From positions 1-22,201 of the forward strand of contig CABRZA010000020.1 in assembly GCA_902475285.1 (NCBI GenBank): a stretch of DNA of 22,201 nt. The letters are read 5' to 3'. Each line of letters begins with the position of its first letter. Within the stretch, counting starts at the first letter, position 1. The notes beneath the pieces are model-generated. The model was not told the origin of the DNA and did no database searches. It was given only the letters and a program-made list of their open reading frames with translations. Both the position numbers and the translations under genes were made by a program. This document shows, one piece after another, positions 17,669 through 22,201 of the stretch. This DNA comes from an uncultured Porphyromonadaceae bacterium. Its GTDB lineage: Bacteria > Bacteroidota > Bacteroidia > Bacteroidales > Muribaculaceae.

Positions 17669-20038
17669 TCAGTGGATGAGGAGTTTGTGGGCTGAGGCGG
17701 GGGTGCGGACTATGTAGAGACCGGGGTGGAGGGAGGCGGTGCTCAGCACGGAAGAGGCGCTGCGGAGGACTTCGACGCCGGCTACGTTGACGACACTGAC
17801 GGGGCCTTCGGCTCCGAGAAGTTCTATGGCGTCGCCGTGGCGGACGAGGCGCACGGCTTGGGAGTCATCGGTTAGGTCGGCTACGCCGGCACCTGCCGAG
17901 AGGTGGGTGTATACGGCGTCGAGAGCATGGAGTGTGAGCTGCTTGTCGATGCCGGCAACGGGAGCGAGGTCGAACTTGATGTAGTGGAAGGTGGCAGGAT
18001 AGTTGGCAAATTCCTCGGTGTCAAGAATATCGCTCATAGGAATGAGGACTACTGTCTTCTCGCCCGGGGCATCGAGTTTGATGGTGCCGGGAGTGGTGCG
18101 GCCTCCATTGGCCGATATGCCGTGGATGAGGCTCTTTACGTCGCCGTCGGCGCAGCTGAACACCACGCGCACCGAGTCGGGGAGTGCGCGGAGAACTTTT
18201 TCGTAGCGCAGGGTGAAGTTGGCCGAGCGGGTGCTCTTCACGTTGTAGTCCACCCGGAGGCCGTCGGGAGCGGCGGCTACGGAGGCGCTGTTGAGGCCCA
18301 CCTTGCCGAGGTCCCAGGCAGCAGCATCGTCGAGAGGAGCGATTGCCTCGTAGCGGCTCTGCGGTATCTCCACTTTCACGGTGAGGGCGCCGGTGAAGGC
18401 ATCGACACTGCCGCGGACGATGGTTGTGCCTTCGGCCACGCCGCGCACGCGGCCCTGCTCGTCGACGGTGGCTATCGACGGGTCGTCGGAAGTCCACGTC
18501 AGGGCCGAGTTGTCGATTTTCATAATCGAGCCGAGAACTTCGGCGCCGACCTCGACTGTATATTCACGATGGTTGTCGACCATAACATTGTCTTTGAGGA
18601 ACATCGGCTCCTTGCTGCCTATTTCGACGGGAATGGTGGCAGTTACGTCGCCGTAGCTTGCCGTGAGCACATGTATGCCCGAGCCGGAGGCGAAGAGCGA
18701 CTTGCCGTCGGCCACAATCTCGCCGAGGGCCTCGGGGCAGCTCAGGGTATAGTCGGTGAAGTCGGTGGAGATGACGTCGCCGTATTTATTATAGGCGTAG
18801 ATGCGCGGGGTGAAGTAGCCGTAGCGGGGAGTGGTGAAGGTGGTGTGGTATTCGAAAGCCAGCTCGGCCACTTCGGTGTCGGCGGGGGCTGTCGATACGG
18901 CCCAGAGGGCGTTTGTCACGGTGCGCTCGCGGCCGTCGGAGGGGACGTTTCGTATGCCCAGATGAGGAGTGTAGAGCTCCGTGGAGCCGCCGCCGTCGAA
19001 GTTGAGGGCTTCGGTGCAGCCCACATGGCGCATGATGTCGGCGAGCATGCGCGATGTGCAGCCCTTCGAAATCTGCGAGCGGCCGTCGACCACCAGCATC
19101 ACAACTTTTGTGGCCGTGGCGTCGTAGCCCACGGCCGTGCGGGGATGGTTGGCCACAAGGTGGTCGATGGCACCCTGGGTGTCGAGGGTGACGTTGTCGG
19201 AAAGTATCACCGGGCAACCGCCCACGAGCTGCGAGAGCGAGGCACCGCCGGGGATGTCGGAATCGAAGGTGAGGGTGAGCTCGTCGCCAACGGCGAGCGT
19301 CTCGAGGAAGGCCTTGCCGGCGCCGTGGCCCGAGAGGACGAGTTGGTCGCCCGACAGGCTGAGGGCTGTGGACGTCAGCTCCGACGCCACGCGCACGCGC
19401 GCCCGGCCGGTAAAGCCTATGCTGCCTTCGAGGAGCTCTACGCGCAGCTCGGCGCCGTAGGTGTTGGTGCCCGTTGTGGCGCCACGGAAGCGGTTGTATA
19501 GTACAAGTGCCTGTTCGCCACGGTCGGTATTGATGCCGGTGATGCCATACGAACCAGTGGCCGACGTGGCGGTGCCGTGGAAATTGACGCGACCGAGGCC
19601 GACGGCTCCGTCGGCGGTGCGGTAGAAGCTATCCCATCCGTTGTTGTAGGCATACATTGTGTTGCCGTCGACCACCACGCTGCCTATGGGGCGCGTGCCG
19701 CCGAAAAAGTCGGCGTTGACACCGGCAAAATAGTGGGCGCCGGGCTTGTCGGCGCTTTTATACATGTTTGATAGAGTTGCCACGCCGTTGAGCATACCGC
19801 CGCCCTTGGTGACACGGAGATCGGTATAGGGTACCGATATATCGGTTGTGGTATAGAACACCCTAAGATCGGAAGCGCCCGAGAGAACGAGTGAGGTCTG
19901 AGTGGTGCCGGGGCCTATCTTGGCATGATAGACTGTATCGACGTCGAAGGTTTTGCCTTGAAGATTCCATTGTAGGGCGCCTGCCTGTGCCGTTGTTGCC
20001 AGCGCCGCCGCCAACAGAAAGAGTAAATGTTGTTTCAT
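17669..20038 (-). CDS. Secreted phosphodiester glycosidase (NAGPA domain) with Big2-like domain and T9SS tail
   Basis: A 789-residue exported enzyme. The signal peptide is residues 1-19 (MKQHLLFLLAAALATTAQA). The NAGPA-type catalytic domain spans about 60-385, with AGVNADFFGGTRPIGSVVVD (105-124), HPRTAVGYDATA (298-309), LVVDGRSQISKG (315-326) and NFDGGGSTEL (346-355). The mammalian homologue removes GlcNAc from GlcNAc-phosphate-mannose diesters, and bacterial members cleave sugar phosphodiesters. A bacterial Ig-like (Big2) domain follows near 500-560 (LTWTSDDPSIATVDEQGRVR, then GVAEGTTIV). The last about 35 residues (NVAGVEVLRS, then LHPGLYIVRT) form a T9SS-type sorting tail. The physiological substrate is unknown. 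It lies downstream of the NagB-like/PIG-L gene, separated by 97 bases and a strong hairpin. No consensus promoter is seen before it. Confidence 0.87.
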   Translation of the reverse strand: MKQHLLFLLAAALATTAQAGALQWNLQGKTFDVDTVYHAKIGPGTTQTSLVLSGASDLRVFYTTTDISVPYTDLRVTKGGGMLNGVATLSNMYKSADKPGAHYFAGVNADFFGGTRPIGSVVVDGNTMYAYNNGWDSFYRTADGAVGLGRVNFHGTATSATGSYGITGINTDRGEQALVLYNRFRGATTGTNTYGAELRVELLEGSIGFTGRARVRVASELTSTALSLSGDQLVLSGHGAGKAFLETLAVGDELTLTFDSDIPGGASLSQLVGGCPVILSDNVTLDTQGAIDHLVANHPRTAVGYDATATKVVMLVVDGRSQISKGCTSRMLADIMRHVGCTEALNFDGGGSTELYTPHLGIRNVPSDGRERTVTNALWAVSTAPADTEVAELAFEYHTTFTTPRYGYFTPRIYAYNKYGDVISTDFTDYTLSCPEALGEIVADGKSLFASGSGIHVLTASYGDVTATIPVEIGSKEPMFLKDNVMVDNHREYTVEVGAEVLGSIMKIDNSALTWTSDDPSIATVDEQGRVRGVAEGTTIVRGSVDAFTGALTVKVEIPQSRYEAIAPLDDAAAWDLGKVGLNSASVAAAPDGLRVDYNVKSTRSANFTLRYEKVLRALPDSVRVVFSCADGDVKSLIHGISANGGRTTPGTIKLDAPGEKTVVLIPMSDILDTEEFANYPATFHYIKFDLAPVAGIDKQLTLHALDAVYTHLSAGAGVADLTDDSQAVRLVRHGDAIELLGAEGPVSVVNVAGVEVLRSASSVLSTASLHPGLYIVRTPASAHKLLIH

Positions 20039-20056
20039 ACGGTTTTGTGATTTATG

Positions 20057-20107
20057 AAAAAGTCAAACAGGACGGGCGGAAAGACTTCCGCCTACGACCT
20101 GTTTGAC
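20057..20107 (-). terminator. Composite terminator hairpin after the NagB-like/PIG-L gene
   Basis: The outer 10-bp perfect stem (20062-20071 with 20098-20107) encloses an internal loop and an inner 7-bp perfect stem GGCGGAA/TTCCGCC with tetraloop AGAC (20075-20092). On the minus strand five T follow directly (20061-20057). It lies only 19 bases before the next gene's ATG. Confidence 0.75.
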
Positions 20108-20135
20108 CTATTGGTTTAACTGTCAGACGACAGAA

Positions 20136-22115
20136 TTATCGTATGGGATGGTATTCGACGAAAGCCTCGATAGCCTCGTAGGAGGCAAGGCCGAGCCCCT
20201 CGTAGAGCTGTGCGGTGGCGCGGTTTCGCTCTTCGGCGCGCTGCCAGAAGAGGCGGTCGTCGTCGCCGAGGAAGGGTGCGTTCTCCATCTGGCTCTGGTG
20301 TTTGAGGATAGAGTTGCGCTTGAAGCGGAGTTCCTCGGGGCTGATGGGCACTGCCATCTCGATGTGGTCGATTTCCCATTCGGCCCATGCGCCTCGGTAC
20401 ATCCATATGCGGCAGTCGGCCATCCAGGGTTCGTCTTTAAGCTCGTCGATGGCGGCGAGGACGGCGTCGGTGCACACCTTGTGTGTGCCGTGGGGGTCGG
20501 CGAGGTCGCCGGCCACGAAAATCTGGTGGGGCTTGACGCTTTCAAGGAGATTCTTTACGATGTCGACGTCGCGCTCCGAGAGGTCGCCTTTCTTGATTGT
20601 GCCGGTCTCGTAGAAGGGCAGGCGGAGGAAGTGGATGTTGCCGGGTTTCACGCCGATGTAGTTGCAGGCGATGGTAGCCTCGGCCTGGCGAATCATGGTC
20701 TTGATTTCGCGTATGTCGGAGATGTCGGTGTCGCCGGCCTTCTTGTTGGCCACGAAGCCGTGCACTTCGCCCGAGAGCTTCTTGTAGCCGTCGGTGTCGA
20801 ATCCGAACATAGGTGCGATCTTGTCCATCATCAGGAAGTAGCGCATCATGTCCTCGTCGCCCACGGCGATGTTGCCCGATGTCTCGTAGGCCACATGCAC
20901 GTCGTGGTGCTGGTCGACGAGGCGCTTGAGCGTGCCGCCCATCGATATCACGTCGTCGTCGGGGTGCGGCGAGAACACTATCACTCGCTTGGGATAGGGC
21001 TTGGCGCGCTCGGGGCGGTAGGTGTCGTCGGCACCGGGCTTGCCGCCGGGCCAGCCGGTGATGGTGTGCTGGAGGTCGTTGAAAATCTTGATGTTCACAT
21101 TGTAGGCAGAGCCGTAGAGTGCCAGAAGCTCGCCGAGGCCCCAGTCGTTGTAGTCCTTGTCGGTGAGTTTGAGGATGGGCTTGCCGGTGACGTGGCAGAG
21201 CCATACGATGGCGCGGCGGATGAGTTTGTCGGTCCACTCGCAGGAGGTCACCTCCCAGGGCTTGCTTATGCGGGTGAGCTCTTCGGCGCCGCCGAGGTCG
21301 GTTACGAGCTTCACATGGGGATGCTCCTGAAGAGCCGATGCGGGTACGGAGGAGGTCTGCTCGTCCTCTACGGTCTTCTTTATCACTTCGGCGCTGTTTT
21401 CGCCCCATGCCATAGTGAGCACACGGTGAGCGCCGGCGATGTCGGCCATGCCGAGGGTCACGGCGGTTGTGGGAGCGTCGTCGACCTTATAGTTCTTGGC
21501 TATGGCGTGGCGCTGCTCGTTGCCGAGGAGCACCATGCGGCAGTAGCTCAGTGCGGGACTGCCCGGCTCGTTGAAGGCTATGCAGCCTTTGGGACCGATC
21601 TCGCAGAGGGCCACGTCGATACCGCCTTCGTCGGCTATCTGCTGCTCGTAGGCCTGGCAGTAGTCGCTGATTTGCTCTTTGGTAGCCGTGGGATCTATCG
21701 AATGGATGTTCTCGGGCTTGATGTTGGTCTTGCTCAGGAACACTTCTTTAAGAAGGGCAAGGGTGGACGGTCCTTCGGGATTAAGCGGGAAGAACTCGCT
21801 GATGTTGAACACCACGACTTTCGAAAAGTCGACTTCCTTCTTGGCGTAGAGCGCCAGGAGTGCGGCGTAGACGCGGTGCGTGCTCTGGCCGGCGCCGAGA
21901 GCGATGACGCATTTTCCTTTGCGTTCGGTGTAGCGCTTGATGTATTTCACAATCTCGCCGGCGAGGAAATCTGCGCCATCGTCGGCAGTTTCAAACACGC
22001 GTGTGTCGATTTTTTCTTTGCGACGCAGCGCGGTGAGTTCGACTTCTGTGTCGGGATTGTAATAGCGACGCGGAATTCTGTCGAGCTTAATCTGACTGCT
22101 AAGGTCTGTTTTCAT
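20136..22115 (-). CDS. NagB-like (catalytically degenerate) / PIG-L deacetylase fusion
   Basis: A 659-residue cytoplasmic protein of a type common in Bacteroidales and usually named glucosamine-6-phosphate deaminase-like. Residues about 30-285 have the NagB fold: IALGAGQSTHRVY (71-83), VVFNISEFFPL (101-111) and IGPKGCIAFNEP (173-184). Compared with E. coli NagB, which I know as D72, D141, H143 and E148, the equivalents are S106, K176, C178 and E183. Three of four catalytic residues are gone and deaminase activity is doubtful. Residues about 376-560 form a PIG-L/LmbE domain with its zinc-site motifs intact: FSPHPDDD (H384, D386, D387) and DPHGTH (H542, H545). These are typical of N-acetylglucosaminyl deacetylases. 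The NagB half may only bind a sugar phosphate; this is inference. The gene ends at a strong hairpin before the glycosidase gene. Confidence 0.88.
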   Translation of the reverse strand: MKTDLSSQIKLDRIPRRYYNPDTEVELTALRRKEKIDTRVFETADDGADFLAGEIVKYIKRYTERKGKCVIALGAGQSTHRVYAALLALYAKKEVDFSKVVVFNISEFFPLNPEGPSTLALLKEVFLSKTNIKPENIHSIDPTATKEQISDYCQAYEQQIADEGGIDVALCEIGPKGCIAFNEPGSPALSYCRMVLLGNEQRHAIAKNYKVDDAPTTAVTLGMADIAGAHRVLTMAWGENSAEVIKKTVEDEQTSSVPASALQEHPHVKLVTDLGGAEELTRISKPWEVTSCEWTDKLIRRAIVWLCHVTGKPILKLTDKDYNDWGLGELLALYGSAYNVNIKIFNDLQHTITGWPGGKPGADDTYRPERAKPYPKRVIVFSPHPDDDVISMGGTLKRLVDQHHDVHVAYETSGNIAVGDEDMMRYFLMMDKIAPMFGFDTDGYKKLSGEVHGFVANKKAGDTDISDIREIKTMIRQAEATIACNYIGVKPGNIHFLRLPFYETGTIKKGDLSERDVDIVKNLLESVKPHQIFVAGDLADPHGTHKVCTDAVLAAIDELKDEPWMADCRIWMYRGAWAEWEIDHIEMAVPISPEELRFKRNSILKHQSQMENAPFLGDDDRLFWQRAEERNRATAQLYEGLGLASYEAIEAFVEYHPIR

Positions 22116-22201
22116 GAATAGTCGTCCGTTAAAGGGTATCTGACATCAGTTGTTTTTTTCGATTCAAGGAGCCCGCAGGCTGTGTTTCCTTGTGCAAAAG
22201 T
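22116..22201. other. Upstream region of the NagB-like/PIG-L gene, cut by the window edge
   Basis: No gene is visible. On the minus strand the very end reads ACTTTTG, which would complete a TAnnTTTG box if the next base outside the window supplies the T. A short hairpin AGCC-CGCA-GGCT (22170-22181) and a run of seven T on the plus strand (22153-22159) lie between it and the ATG at 22115. Confidence 0.25.

Noticed and set aside
17903..19501. A 532-codon plus-strand frame inside the glycosidase gene
   Set aside because: It is a shadow of the minus-strand glycosidase, whose NAGPA motifs are unmistakable; the antisense product shows no domain and no plausible start context.
20103..22121. A 672-codon open frame on the plus strand, antisense to the NagB-like/PIG-L gene
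   Set aside because: It mirrors the full length of a well-supported gene, has low-complexity Val/Gly/Asp/Glu-rich composition with no family motifs, and is explained by GC-biased third positions on the opposite strand.

Overview
This window looks like a chromosomal segment of a high-GC member of the Bacteroidales, most likely a gut Muribaculaceae-type organism. Four things point there. There is a methylmalonyl-CoA mutase pair of the mutA-mutB type. There are families typical of Bacteroidetes: a DUF5686 outer-membrane-like protein, a NagB-like/PIG-L fusion and a phosphodiester glycosidase. Two secreted proteins end in type IX secretion (T9SS)-like sorting tails. Several promoters match the Bacteroidetes consensus TTTG-N19-21-TAnnTTTG, and there are almost no Shine-Dalgarno sequences. 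The coding DNA is GC-rich, so long antisense shadow frames are common and are not annotated.

Layout from left to right. Positions 1-69 hold the first 23 codons of a leftward gene cut by the window edge. Next is a leftward DUF5686/carboxypeptidase-regulatory-like protein (228-2789, apparent TTG start). A rightward CYTH triphosphatase (2863-3321) overlaps, tail to tail, the leftward 23S rRNA methyltransferase rlmD (3291-4730, GTG start). A leftward nitroreductase-like protein (4849-5637) follows, then the leftward operon mutA-mutB (9738 to 5743), which links succinyl-CoA and methylmalonyl-CoA on the propionate route. A leftward MFS sugar transporter (10027-11832) carries an unusual insertion of about 150 residues. 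A short leftward two-helix membrane protein (12136-12357) is divergent from a rightward secreted protein (12501-13877).

The most system-like part is 14009-17603. An SF1B (RecD/Dda/Pif1-like) helicase with an extra C-terminal region is followed, after 7 bases, by a protein with a helical repeat region and a C-terminal region that looks like S1/cold-shock OB folds. Near-identical terminator hairpins bracket the pair. Nucleic-acid processing, possibly defence-related, is an inference.

The right end holds two leftward genes: a secreted phosphodiester glycosidase (17669-20038) and, upstream of it, a NagB-like/PIG-L fusion (20136-22115). The NagB half has lost three of its four catalytic residues while the PIG-L zinc-site motifs are intact. 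Both families act on amino-sugar substrates, but a strong hairpin separates the genes. No tRNA, rRNA, CRISPR array, insertion sequence or prophage was recognised.
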